NCBI GenBank assembly: GCA_018894105.1
Contig: CM032117.1
Span: 52,362,503 to 52,426,502 of the forward strand
Reading direction: 5' to 3'
DNA length: 64,000 bases
Source of the DNA: Jacaranda mimosifolia
Lineage: Eukaryota > Streptophyta > Magnoliopsida > Lamiales > Bignoniaceae
Positions 10,918 to 22,999 of the stretch are shown piece after piece. Below the pieces are notes generated by a model. The model saw nothing but the letters and a program-made list of their open reading frames with translations, was not told the DNA's origin and ran no database searches. Positions within the stretch are counted from its first letter, which is position 1, and each line of letters opens with the position of its first letter. The translations under genes were made by a program, and so were the position numbers.

Positions 10918-13145
10918 CTCCCTTCAAATTCTTGTTCCATGCTTTCTAATCCTCTTGATCTAATAATTCCAACTATCATTCTCTGGTGGGTGATTTTTTA
11001 TTTTTTATTTTTTAAATGTAACATGTTCACCTTTTTCTATCCTATAAGGTTTTTTGTCGTGGAACAATAGACTATAAATTATTCGCTTCTCATGAAATTT
11101 ATATTTATGATGTTTATTTTCAGAAGAGAAAAGAAGGTAATATATATTCTTAATGCATGTGTCATTTATAATTTTTTTTTTTTCATGCAAAAGGTGCAAT
11201 ATAAAACTAATTAGTTCAATTACAAATAGATTCTAAACATTGAGTTTTACCTAGGGCTTTCAATATATGTTTTTGAAAAATAGGGGCCTCCTATATTTAA
11301 TCAAAAAATCAATACTAAAACTAAGATAATGTTTTACTAATATTTTTTTGGTTTCATCCATACCTAATTTTTTTGTTATTTTAGTTAGTGGTTAGTCAAA
11401 TAACAAACACCTCAACAATAGCTATGTTAGAAAGGATCTACATGAGCAAAGCTCGATTATGACAAAGACAAAATCAGTGATTGAGCATCATACAATAGAA
11501 TTCTGTAAAATTAAGGATACTCGTGTTGAATTCAAATTGGAAAAAAGGAGCAAAATTAAGATTATGCAATGTGGAAAGTAAAATTTAATATCATAAAAAC
11601 ATCACATTGTGTTTAAATATAGACCGATTTGTTTATAATCAACCTATTACATTGGGACCTCATATGGCATATAAATATTATGCAAGGTCTCATCACTCAT
11701 GTATAGTGAGAAACAAAAATATCATACTGTCATAGATGTGCTTTAACAAATAAGGTAAATGAAGTCAAAAATCATATTTTCTATGCTTTACATTAATACA
11801 CTTATGATATTAAAACATTGCACCGGCCCTCTATATGGCTGAGGGTAAGCAAGTTTAAGATTTTTTTAGTATTGCTTTGGGTGTGTGGAGGAAAAATATT
11901 TCAACAGATGTTATTTTGAGAGTGGGATTAAAAAATGCGGTGGATATATATTTGGTTGTCCTGGGAGTTGGATATTGTTATAGAAAAAAATATGTTTATT
12001 TGATGCTATTTCGGGATGAGATATTCTCTATTGCAAGTGTCAAGTCAATAAAGTTTTTTTTGGAGTTAATGGGTTGAAATCGTGCATTTTTGTTAATCTT
12101 TTTGTATGATTGTAGTGATGAGTACGGGAGATATATACGTACACATTTGCTAATAGTATTTATTTTGGGGATAACTTTTTATATTTTGGATGGTGATCTC
12201 AAGAATGTATTATCATGTTTGGTGTTGATTCCTTGATTGAAAAACATCTTTGGAAAACAACACTAACTCTTAATAGTAGATTTGCCAATTTGTAGTTTTT
12301 CTGTTTAAATTTCCTAACAACAGAACAATTTAGTAAATATAAATATATTTTTCAAAATAATAAAAATGGATTTATAATTAGATTGAAACTCAAACAATAT
12401 AACTATTATTATTCTTCAATTTTTATAATTAAGAATCATGGCATATGTCCTTAAAAATGAGATCGAAACTACCAGGCACCATGGTGCATATCCTTAAAAT
12501 ATTAAGAGGATGTTCGGCTAAACTTATTTAAAAAATATTATAAAATCCTACATGTTATAAGATATTTTTAGAGTTTATAAAATATTAGATCTTATTTTTA
12601 AAAATAAGTTAGTGAATTATTTGGATAAAATAAAATTTTAAAGCTCATAAGATGTAGTAATAATAATTATATAATTAAAATAATTAAAATTAAATGAATT
12701 TATTTAGATTTTGAAAATAAATTTGGACCTCCTTATTATTTTGTGACTTAATTTGTTGTGCCCAAACTTGCTGTTGACAAAATTTTTTCACGAGCAAGGT
12801 AGGTTGGTAGTTTTGGGGAGGAGTATCTTTCATGATTAGTTGATAATTCATATCAGGATTCAAATGTATCAATTGTGTTTTTAATAGTAAATTTGATTTG
12901 TACTCCAACTATTTCAAGTGGATTATTCTATCACCTATGTAAATTTTAATTAAACCAAATTTTGATCTAGTTCAATTTTACTAATATGATGATACCCTAA
13001 ATTCAATACTTTGAGAACATGCGCCATTCATCTACATTATCCAAAAGCACCAAATCCATTTTTGTGTGCTATCAAATTTCTTCTAAAATGACCTCATTAT
13101 TAATTTTTAGTTTCATAACTACATCTTATATATATATATATATAT
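10918..13145. other. Intergenic, no gene recognised
   Basis: AT-rich stretch holding the RCI2-like 3' flank. A block at 12,510-12,640 (GTTCGGCTAAACTTATTT and mirrored AATAAGTT) may be part of a small inverted-repeat element, but no target duplication could be fixed. It ends in a (TA)n run at about 13,126-13,145. Confidence 0.5.
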
Positions 13146-13175
13146 GGGGCACTTATTTAAAAGTACCAAAAACAC

Positions 13176-13197
13176 TTTCAAATTTTGTGATCAGTCC
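13176..13197 (+). repeat. MULE left terminal motif
   Basis: TTTCAAATTTTGTGATCAGT followed by CC. It matches the inverted motif at 24,921-24,941 and the relic motif at 1117-1138, so it is likely part of a decayed terminal inverted repeat. Confidence 0.6.
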
Positions 13198-13544
13198 TCA
13201 CTTGATTTTTGTTAGAAGAAACTCCTTAGTTTTGTTAAAATTTTAGAGATCATTCCCTACTCACTTGATTTGACAAAAATGCCCTTAAGTATAATATTTT
13301 TCACTCATTTTTTCTTACTTCTTCTTCATCTGGACAAGTAAACAGTAAATCCTATCCTACGCTCATTACCAAAAACAGAAAGAACAGAAAAAACGCAACA
13401 AGCTTCACGACGGGAATGAGAATAACGTCAGAGCCAAAAACCACCAACCAGATAGTTGCATTGTCTTCTTCTCTTTTTGTTTTCATCATTTTCGGGTTTC
13501 ATCTTCTTCTCAGTTGCTTATGAGTTTCTTATATTTTTCCGACA

Positions 13545-16500
13545 ATGTCAACCAGTAGTGAAGCAAGTGTGTTCAATCAAGTGTTGGGGAGTTGCCGCTA
13601 TAAAGACCAGCTCCATATAATGTCAATTAAGGATAGTATGACTTTAATGGACATGTACATTAATCTCGCAAGACAATGGAGTGAAATCAACGCCAAGCAC
13701 TTAAGTTTGTAATATATAGCTCCACATCAAAGATTGTACGTGAGTTTAACTGATGATGACGATGTCATGAATATGGTCTTACTATATTTGACATTGAAGA
13801 TGAACATTATTGATATCCTGGTAAACCGAAAGGATGAATCAAGCAACAGAGAAAAGAAGAGCAGTGATGTTTTAAGGTAATATTTCTACAGAATATAAAT
13901 TGTACTGCAGTTTGTAAAGTTTTGTACTTGAAGTGTTCTGAAATTGCACTCTGTTTATTTGAAAATCTTTATGTACTTGGAGCGTTCTACATTATACTTC
14001 ATTGCAATTAACATTGTACTTCATCTCATAAAAATTATACTCTATTATGTAAGTTTTATACTTTAAGTGTTATACTAATGTATTATCTAAAATTGTACTG
14101 CAACTTGTAGCGGTTTATACTTGAAGTGTTCTCAAATTGTACGTATTCTATATAAAATTGTACTTTCAATTTTATGAAATTATACTTCATTTTACCAAAA
14201 CTGTACTAAGTTGCTAGGGTTTTATACTTCAATTGTTCGGAAATTATATTTCATTTTATACAAATTTGTACTCTAGTTATCTGAAATTGTACTGTATTAT
14301 TTAAGTTTTATACTTCAAAGTATTCTACTAATTGATTATCTAAAGTTATACTGCTATTGCTAGCGGTTTATACTTGAAGTGTTCAAAAAATGTACTTCTT
14401 TTTATCTAAAATTGTATTTTAATTTTTTGATATTATACTTTATTTTACAAAATCTTTACTCTATTTATTGAAGGTCTATACTTTAAGTGTTATATTTATC
14501 GATTATCCAAAATATACTGCAGTTGCTATGGCTTTATACTTCAAGAGTTTGAATTGTACTTCACTTTATCTAAAATTGTACTTTTATTTTCTGAAACTAT
14601 ACTTTCTTTTGTACTTCATTTTACAGAAACCTATACTCTATTCATTAAAGTTCTATACTTCAAGTGTTCCTAAATTATACTTCATTTTATCTAAACTTGT
14701 ACTTCAATTATCTGAATCTATTATTTGACTTTCAAGTTTTCTACTAATAAATTATACAATTTGTACTGCAATTGCTAATGTTTTATATTTCAAGTGTCTG
14801 AAATTGTTCTTCACTTTATCAAAAATTGTACTTCTATTTTTTAAAATTATACTTCATTTTATACATCATTTTCCTTAAATTTGTACTCTTGTCATTGATG
14901 TTCTATACATCAGGTGTTCTCAAATTATACTTCATTTTATTTAAACTTGCACTTCAATTATTTGAATCTATTATGTAAGTTTTATACTTCAAGTGTTCTA
15001 CTAATTGTTTATACAAAATCGTACTGCAATTGCTAAGGATTTATACTTCAAGTGTTATGAAATTATACTTCTTTTTATATAAAATGATACTTCTATTTTC
15101 TGAAATTATACTTCATTTTATCTAAATCTGTACTCTATTTGAAGTTATATACTTCAAGTGTTTCAAAATTTTACTTCATTTTATCTAATCTTGTATGTCA
15201 GTTATCTGAATCTATTATCTAAGTTTCCAGTGTTATACTAATGGATTATCCAAAAATTGTATTGCAATTGCTAATGTTTTATACTTAAGGTGTTCTGAAA
15301 TTGTACTTCACTTTATCAAAAATTGTACTTCTATTTTTTGAAATTATACTTCATTTTATACATCGTTTTACCTAAACTTGTACTCAATTCATTGAAGTTT
15401 TATACTTCAAGTGTCCGAAATTGTACTTTATTTTATCTAAACTTGTACTTCAATTATCTGAATCTATTATTTTATTTTGAAGCGTTTACTAATGGATTAT
15501 CCAAAAATTATACTGCAATAGCTAAGGTTTTGTACTTCAGGTGTTCTGAAATTGTACTTCATTTTATCTAAAATTGTACTTCGATTTTTGAACTTATACT
15601 TCAGTTTTTACATAATTTCACCTAAATATGTATTCTTTTCATTGGAGTTCTATACTTCACGTGTTTTGAAATTGTACTTCACTTCTTTTACTTCTGTTTC
15701 TTAAATTTATAATTCATTTTATACATCATTTTACCTAAATCTGTACTCTTTTCATTGAAGTTCTATACTTCAGGTGTTCTGAAATTGTACTTCACTTTTT
15801 TTACTTCTGTTTCTTAAAATTATACTTCATTTTATACATCATTTTACCTAAATATGTACTCTTTTCATTGAAGTTTTGTACTTCAGGTGTTCTCAATTAT
15901 ACTTCATTTTATCTTAACTTGTACTTCAATTTTCTGAATCTCTTATGTAATTTTCAAGTGTTCTACTAATGGATTATCTAAAAATTGTACTGAAATTGCT
16001 AAGGTTTTATACTTCATCCGTTCTGAAATTGTACTTCTTTTTATATAAAATTATACTTAAGCTTTTACGTAAAATTGTTCTCCATTATTTAAGTTTATAA
16101 AGTTCTATTAATTTTGCACTTCATTTTACCTAAAGTTCTATACTTAAAGTGCTTTACTTATTGATTATCAAAAAATTGTATTGCAATTACTTGCGTTTTA
16201 TACTTCTATTGTTTTGAAATTGTACTTCATTTATTTGAAATTATACCACAATGCTGAATTATTCTACATATTGTACTTTATTTTACCTAAAATTGTACTT
16301 CATTTATCAACCTCAAGGGATGTAGTCGAGGAGGAAATTGGTTCGACCAATGCATCGCACAATGAATTGACTTTAATTAGCAACTCAATTGACGCATGGA
16401 GGAATTGCATATATGGAGAGAGTCAAACATTCAAGGATGCTCAGGAGTTCAGAATTATGCTTAAGAATTATGCAGTGTCTACTTTGCGATCATTTAAATA

Positions 16501-18236
16501 CAAGAAAAATGATAGCAAAAAAATCATAGCCGTTTGCAGTGATGAAAATTGCAAATGGAGAATCTATGCATCAAGGCATGAGACTGATAAATTATTTGGC
16601 ATTCGAAAATGCAATCTGGAGCACACATGTGGTGAGGCTAATCTTCGGAAAAAAGGGACATTCTAAAGCCGATTTTGCTTAAGTTGCTAACGTAGTGAAG
16701 GATAAATTGAGATCAGAGCTATGTTATCGGCCCTCTACCGTATTGAAAGATATCCACAGAGAATACGGTGTGGAACTTAGGTACCATAAAGCATGGATGG
16801 ATAAGGAATTAGCTATGCATGACATCCATGGAGCTGAGAAGAGATCTTATGATAAGTTGAGGTGGTACTGTGATGCTGTGAATATGACAAACCCTGGAAG
16901 TATTATAGACTGTGAGATTGACCCAATCAGTCAAAAATTTGTTGGCTATTTATATGTTTCAGTGCTTGCCTTCTTGGTTTTCTCAGGGGATACATGCCAT
17001 TGATATTCTTGGACGGCACCCATATTAAAAATAAATACAAATGAGTCTTACTCAGCGCTGTCAGTAAGGATGCTAATGATGACTTATTCACGTTAGCATA
17101 TACAGTTGTTGACTCTGAAAATGATATTAATTGGGAGTAGTTCTGCTTTAAGCTAAGAAGTGTCTTTGATTCTAAATATCTGCCTGGCTTATCAAGGTTT
17201 ACTTTCTTCTCCGATCAACATCTAGGTCTTCTTAAGGCCCCCCTCCATGATATTTCCTGGTAGCCACCATGCATATTGCTTGAGACACTTAGTGGATAAC
17301 TTTAAGAAACAAGTAAGTGTACTTTATCTTTGTTTGTGAGATAATTATGTGAAATAAACTCTAATTCATTACATTTAGCACATTATTGTTCTATTATTCT
17401 AAATTCAGGTATTAAGGAAGTACCCTCTACATAACAAGAAACATTGGTGTTCTGTTTTTATGAAAGTTGCATATTCGCCTACAAGGCAGGAGTATACCCG
17501 ACATATAGACAGCATCTTGGAGTCAATGTCGCTTGCCAGAGACTTTATTATGCAGTCTGACCCACCATGTTGGGCAAATTCCTTATTCAGTGGAGATCGA
17601 TATGGGGTAATAAATAATAATCAAGCAGAAAGTTGGAATAATTGGGTTAAACCAGTCCGATTTATGCTAGTTGCAGCTATGGTTGGTCACATATGTATGC
17701 AAATAATGATTATGATGCATGATCAACAAGAAGAATCTCATAAGATGGTTGGTCAATTATGTCCCAAGCAAGAGAAGAAGTTGATAATCAATCATATGCG
17801 TTCTCGTAACTTAAAATATGTTATGTCTAGCAGTTGGAGCTTTGAGGTGATTGAGCAAGATAAATCGTATGCTATAGATTTACATAGCAGGGTTTGTTCA
17901 TGAAGAGCATGGCAGATTGATAAAATACCATGTAGACATACTTGTGCTTGTATCGAGTCAAAGTCACTTTCACTGTATGACTTCACCGATCAATACTACT
18001 GAGTTGAGATGTATCAATAAACATACCAAGCAGTGATAAATCCTATTCCTATGTTTGATATGCATATGTTCCCTCTATATGATGATGCCGTCATCTATGC
18101 ACCTGATTGTCGATCTCAGCATGGGCGTAGAAGGACACAGAGGATTCCTTCACAGATTGATAAATGTGTAATTAAGTGTAAAAGGTGTGGTAGAACATGG
18201 CATAATCGTCGAACTTGCAAAGAATCAATAAACTAG
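13545..18236 (+). pseudogene. MULE transposase (MURA-type), multiply disrupted
   Basis: Exon 1 (13,545-13,876) encodes a PB1-like N-terminal region ending SSDVLR, with one TAA inside it. Intron 1 (13,877-16,317) is a tandem array. Exon 2 (16,318-17,312) holds the MuDR DNA-binding domain (FRIMLKNYAV, then CSDENCKWRIYAS and HTC) and the start of the DDE domain: LDGTHIKNKYK supplies the first Asp and FFSDQHLGLLKA the second. Exon 3 (from 17,409) has FSGDRYGVINNNQAESWNNW with the Glu, then a SWIM-type zinc motif (CS-stop-RAW...IPCRH) in which one expected Cys is a TGA, and a C-terminal zinc knuckle (CKRCGRTWHNRRTC). The catalytic triad is still encoded, but there are frameshifts near 16,650, 16,970 and 17,250 and in-frame stops near 13,710, 16,679, 17,041, 17,138, 17,900 and 18,000. 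The gene converges with the C48 gene. Confidence 0.88.
13880..16310. repeat. TAC-core minisatellite array filling transposase intron 1
   Basis: About 2.4 kb of short degenerate units dominated by TTGTACTTCATTTTATC, TATACTTCAAGTGTTCTGAAA and TACTGCAATTGCTAAGGTTT. A higher-order pattern of roughly 250-400 bases recurs (for example near 14,520, 14,765, 15,025, 15,265, 15,520 and 15,990, each with a GCTA...GTTTTATACTTCAA block). The array starts right after the exon 1 donor and runs up to the exon 2 acceptor, so nearly the whole intron is repeat. Confidence 0.85.
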
Positions 18237-18790
18237 TTAAATTCTGTACCTCAATGTGGGATAATTGTACTTGATTTCTTCACATTTGTACCTCACTTGG
18301 GAAATGAGGGAAGTGATTTAGCGTGAAATTAGAATTCTTGCATGTTGTTCGAGACATAGTTAAATTTTGTACCTTAATCTAGGATAATTGTACTTGATTT
18401 CTTCACATTTGCACCTCACTTGGGCAATGAGGGAGGTGATTTAGCGTGAAATTAGCATTCTTGCATGTTGTTCTAAATATAGTTAATTTTGTACCTTAAT
18501 CTGGGATAAGTGTACTTGATTTCTTCACATTTTCACCTCACTTGGGCAATGAGGCAGATGATTTAGCGTGAAATTAGTATTCTTGCATGTTGTCCGAGAC
18601 ATAGTTAAATTTTGTACCTCAATATGGAATAATTGTACTTGATTTCTTCACATTTGCACCTCACTTGGGCAATGAGGTAGGTGATTTAGCGTGAAATTAG
18701 CATTCTTGCATGTTGTCCGAGACATAGTTAAATTTTGTACCTCAATATGGGATAATTGTACTTGATTTCTTCACATTTGCACCTAAATTG
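18237..18790. repeat. 122-base tandem repeat, about 4.5 copies
   Basis: Copies start at about 18,236, 18,358, 18,481, 18,604 and 18,727 with AGTTAAATTTTGTACC. Each includes TGTACTTGATTTCTTCACAT, CACCTCACTTGGG, GATTTAGCGTGAAATTAG and CTTGCATGTTGT. The copies are far more alike than those of the other arrays, so this array expanded more recently. It begins immediately after the transposase reading frame. Confidence 0.93.
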
Positions 18791-19049
18791 GCCAACTTTG
18801 TACTTAATATCTTAATATTTTTACTAATATTTTTTAATTGAAATTTGTTCAAAGATTTGCTTTTTAAGTCTTGGTAATTAATAACCAAACTATAAATATG
18901 TGTCCAATATTTATCATATGAATAAAATAATGTTAAAATTTTTAAGTTGTTAATCACTAGTGTTCGATGGATGAATGTTATCAATCGAAATAATGAAAGA
19001 ATACTTATGCTTTCAAAGATGTAAACAAATGAGAATTTGACGATGATAT

Positions 19050-19510
19050 CCACTCTATCACACGTACAAATTCGTACTTCACGAGATCCGATAATCTCAA
19101 ATTATTGTACTTGACCATCATTAATATTATTGGAGAATAATTATTCAATTGCAATAAGTGTACTTCAACAAAACACATTCTATACTTGGTTTGTTCCGAG
19201 TTTGTACTTCACTTCTCCAGAATTGTACTGAGTTTGTACATTGTTTCCCCTGAATTGTACTCAAATTTCCTGCCCAGTTTCAATTGAATTTAAGTGTTCT
19301 TCTGCGAAACACATTTTATACTTTCTTTGTTCTGGGTTTGTACGTCATTGCCCTCAAAATGCACTCAAATTCGCCTCCCAATTTCAATTGAATTGAAGTA
19401 CTTCAACGAAACACATTCTATACTTCATTTATTCTGAGTTTGTACTTCATTTCCCTTGAATTGTACTCAAATTCACTGCCCAGTTTCAATTGAATTTAAG
19501 TTATAAATAA
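19050..19510. repeat. Degenerate TAC-core repeats between the convergent genes
   Basis: Three or four loose copies of about 115 bases: TTGTACTTCATTTCCC, TTGAATTGTACTCAAATTC, CTGCCCAGTTTCAATTGAAT, then AACACATTCTATACTT. They separate the transposase 3' end from the C48 3' end. Confidence 0.75.
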
Positions 19511-19595
19511 TTAATGAAAAATTACACTTATATACAAAATAATATTATAAACAAAGTATGCTTCAATTTACACATGTATTTACATACAAAATTAT

Positions 19596-22500
19596 TCAAA
19601 TCTTGGCATTTTCATGACTTAATATTGTATATGTCATTTTCGCGTGATATTTATCAATTTCAATTGTTCTAGCATCCCTCTAGAACTCGGGGGTGTCTTT
19701 AGCAAAACATTCTGCCCAAAGGCACACATAGACACCACAATCCACTGTACCCACTTGTTGCCTGCTTTTTTTTTTTTTTTTTTCTTGCTTTATGTATTCG
19801 CTCACACGACTCCCCAATGAAAGCTTCATGTACCGAGAATAGAATGAAACCTACAAAAATATTGATCAGTTGTTGACTCCCTACTTTATGAAGAAATCAT
19901 AGGGAAATGAAGCAAACTTACAATGGCAATAGTTGTCGATTTGTATTTGGTGGCCATTATTGAATTTATGTATAAGAAAGAACGAGTCGAGGGGTCGAGG
20001 ACAACCAAGAACCAGTGTTGGTGCCGGCAAATCGGTAGGATTATGTAACGACACTGATTTAAAACATCCACCGTGAGCTCTTCCAAATCTTTACATGTGA
20101 AGGTGTTAAGTTTAGGTATCAACTCCACAAATTCTTCATCCGTAATATCCTTGATGTTGCATCCCTCGAGTCGGTCTAATATATCAACCTATGAAGTATA
20201 AAACAAATGATTAGACTCATTGGAAACATGAACTAAATTAAGTTAGGAAACTGCCACATACTTGTGCTATTGAGGACGTAAACCACACTTTGTGGTGACA
20301 CTTCTTGCCGAAAGATGGGCTACATAATATCGACATGTAACAATCCACTATGTCATCGGTAAGTTATCCTCCAAATAAGAGCTCACAAAAGTTTCTTCCA
20401 TCCAGAAACCGTCTTGCTCCCTCCCAGACAGTCACCCTACACAATTGTTAATTGTTAGTTCAGATACCAATTTATCCAAAAGAAAAATAATAAGCAAATT
20501 TTGTTATCTCAAATTATCTCTTCTAACAAAGTTGTCGATGACTTCTCGCTCTTCTACTGGAATAAGAGCAAGACCTCTATAATCAGTCCTTCTTTTATAG
20601 GGATCAACCACTTCAGTCTTTGGGCTGATTGGTTCATCTGCAACCTGGGGTACAAAACACATCACATTAGGTACAAAGTATCAACTATTAAAGTAGCAAA
20701 GATAAGCACATGAAGTACAGATATCACCAACATGGAGTACAAAACACTTGCACATAAGGTATAAAGTATCAACCATTGAAGTAGAAAAGATAAGTACATG
20801 AAGTATATTTATCACCAACATGGAGTACAAAACACCAGCACATAAGGTATAAAGTATCAACTATTGAAGTAGAAAAGATACGCACATGAAGTACAGATAT
20901 CACAACATGGAGTACATAACTCAAGCACATTAGATATAAAGTATCAACTATTGAAGTATAAAAGATAAGCACATGAAGTACAGATATCACAACATGTAGT
21001 ACATAACTCAAGCACATTAGGTATAAAGTATCAACTATTGAAGTAGAAAACATAAGCACATGAAGTACAAATATCACCAACGTGGAGTACAAAACACTAG
21101 CACATAAGATATAAAGTATCAACTATTGAAGTATAAAGATTAGCACATGAAGCACAAATATCGCCAACATTAAGTGCAAAAGATTAGCACATTAAGTATA
21201 AACATCACCAACTTGGAGTACAAAAGATTAGCACATTAAGTACAAGTATCACCAGCATGAAGTATAAGATATCATTACATTTATTACAAACAAACATTTT
21301 ACAAATGAAATGCAAATAGCAAAAAAATAAAACATTAAGTAGTGTACAACACCTTCTTCTCTTCTTGTTCTTTGTTTTTTCATGCACGAGGACGAGCACT
21401 ATAGGTCTTTGTCACTTATCTTGCTCTTTTGGCTGGTGTGGTGCTAAGGGGGCTGACAAAATCTAGAGATTTCTGTTTTGGCTTCCTGTTTTCTTGATTG
21501 CGCACATTTGTCATAATTGAGGACATGGCGTTTGCCACTTCAATCTCAGATTCCTCGAACTCAACCGCTTAAATTGGTATATAATGTTTTGTCTTCAAAG
21601 GTATGGGGGAATCTGAAGGATCATAATGGTGTTTTGTTCGACTTTCTTCATCCACCATGTCTTCAGAATCATCCTCTTCTTTCTGTGCATCATGTACCAA
21701 ATCAAGTCCCCCCTCATGCACATACTCACTAGCTTTCTGCTCAAGCTCCACCCCATCAGTCGTGTCCTCAGCTAGATGCTCATCCTCACCCCGCTCCTTC
21801 ATTGCCATGTATTTGAATGAAATAATTTTTTCTTTCAATGATTTAATTTCTTCAACTTTCGCTGCAATAATTGTTTCATATATTGTATGATCACAGACAT
21901 GGACTTCACTGATGGCAATACTGGCAGCCTCTGATTCTTGACCAAAACTGCCAATTCTAACTCATCTGGAGTAGGGTTGAGGGCTACAACCTATTACAAT
22001 GGAAATAATTATCAAATTCAAATTATTATACAAAAAACTAATAATGAATTATTACAATTATTACCATATTTGTTGTAACTTGCTTCAATTTATTCTCTGC
22101 CTGCTCTACATAATTGGGAGTTTGCTATCCTTCCACCGGTAAAAGCATGGAAACTCAAACAAACTCACTAGTGAAGCCAGTGATGGGATGCGTTCATAAA
22201 CCCATGCCTGCCATTCATAAATCGAAAAATTATACTCACTTGAATATAAATATAATCAATGTTATTAGAAAAATGAAGCAAACACTTACCATCAAGCCGA
22301 CAATACACCCATTAATGTACTTCTTGGTTCTTTCTCCACATACTCCGAAATGGTTCCTCATATCTTGGAGAAGAAAATTGTATGCAGCTATGCCCCATGC
22401 ATACAGACCAACTCTAGACAAATTGTCCAAGTATGGTAGGAAAAATCGTGGAGTCCAATAATTAGATGTTGGAAACATAATACAATTAAAAACAAAAAGT

Positions 22501-22940
22501 ATGTACAACCTACAAAAATTATTCAAGTCTTCCACACTATCCTTATATACATACTCCTCAAACTTTTTTGCTATTTCAGATCTAGTTATATTCTGCAGCT
22601 TTCCAGAAAAAAGGCAGTCAAAACTTGAAGACTTCATCTTCAATGTTTATATCAACAGATTGCCCCACATGTGGCAATCCTAAAACCATAGAAAATTCAG
22701 CTGTAGAAAAAGGAACCTCAGCCCCCTCCGCAAAATGAAATGACAGCTTTTTTTAAGTCAAACCTCCTAAGTATAGCTTCAAGCCGAATGAATCTTGAAC
22801 TTAACTTAGGCATATCCATGTATATATAGAAAGAGGTCTTCTTCAATGCATCAAAATGTTTGGACCCCATCTTGGACTTCACAAGCTCCAATTTACTTTG
22901 AAAATATTGGGGGGAGCAGCGAGAGCAGACCTCACAATGT
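19596..22940 (-). pseudogene. MULE-borne Ulp1-like C48 cysteine peptidase, disrupted
   Basis: Read on the minus strand. Exons near 22,940-22,640 and 22,640-22,290 encode a conserved plant region (HFAEGAEVPFSTAEFSMVLG; YLDNLSR...WGIAAYNFLL...YINGCIVGL) resembling the DUF1985-type module that precedes C48 domains. An acidic linker follows (21,838-21,420). The peptidase exons are about 20,647-20,504, 20,437-20,262, 20,188-19,924 and 19,852-19,596. The catalytic His is in HQHWFLVVLD and the Cys in QQVGTVDCGVYVC (codon at 19,737-19,739). The usual Asp position reads Asn (FLYINS). Stops lie after PEF near 19,700 and in FGG-stop-LTDD near 20,365, there is a frameshift at an A run near 22,750, and an 18-base T run sits near 19,766-19,785. 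A possible first exon lies at about 24,570-24,800, across a repeat-filled intron. Ulp1-type enzymes cleave SUMO-like conjugates. The role of those in MULEs is not settled. Confidence 0.8.
20640..21330. repeat. TAC-core array in a C48 intron, about 85-base unit
   Basis: Roughly seven units: AAGTATCAACTATTGAAGTA, AAAGATAAGCACATGAAGTA, CAGATATCACCAACATGGAG, TACAAAACACTAGCACATAA. The last copies (21,130-21,300) are shortened. The array lies between the linker exon and the first peptidase exon. Confidence 0.88.
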
Positions 22941-22999
22941 CTTGGCTTTGCTGCAATGAGAAAAAATAAAATTAGTATATATATAGATAATAAACTAAC

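Noticed and set aside
12690..12908. 72-codon minus-strand frame (Gln/Asn-rich)
   Set aside because: It looks somewhat protein-like, but has no recognised domain, no supporting exons and no neighbouring transposon structure.
14468..16317. Open frames rich in Tyr, Phe and Leu across 14.4-16.3 kb
   Set aside because: They are read from the intron 1 array (TACTTCATTTTA units) and have no domain. Only the sequence after 16,318 is coding.
20769..21122. 117-codon minus-strand open frame with repeated CLSYVLHV segments
   Set aside because: It is a translation of the 85-base tandem array in a peptidase intron. The protein repeat follows the DNA repeat.
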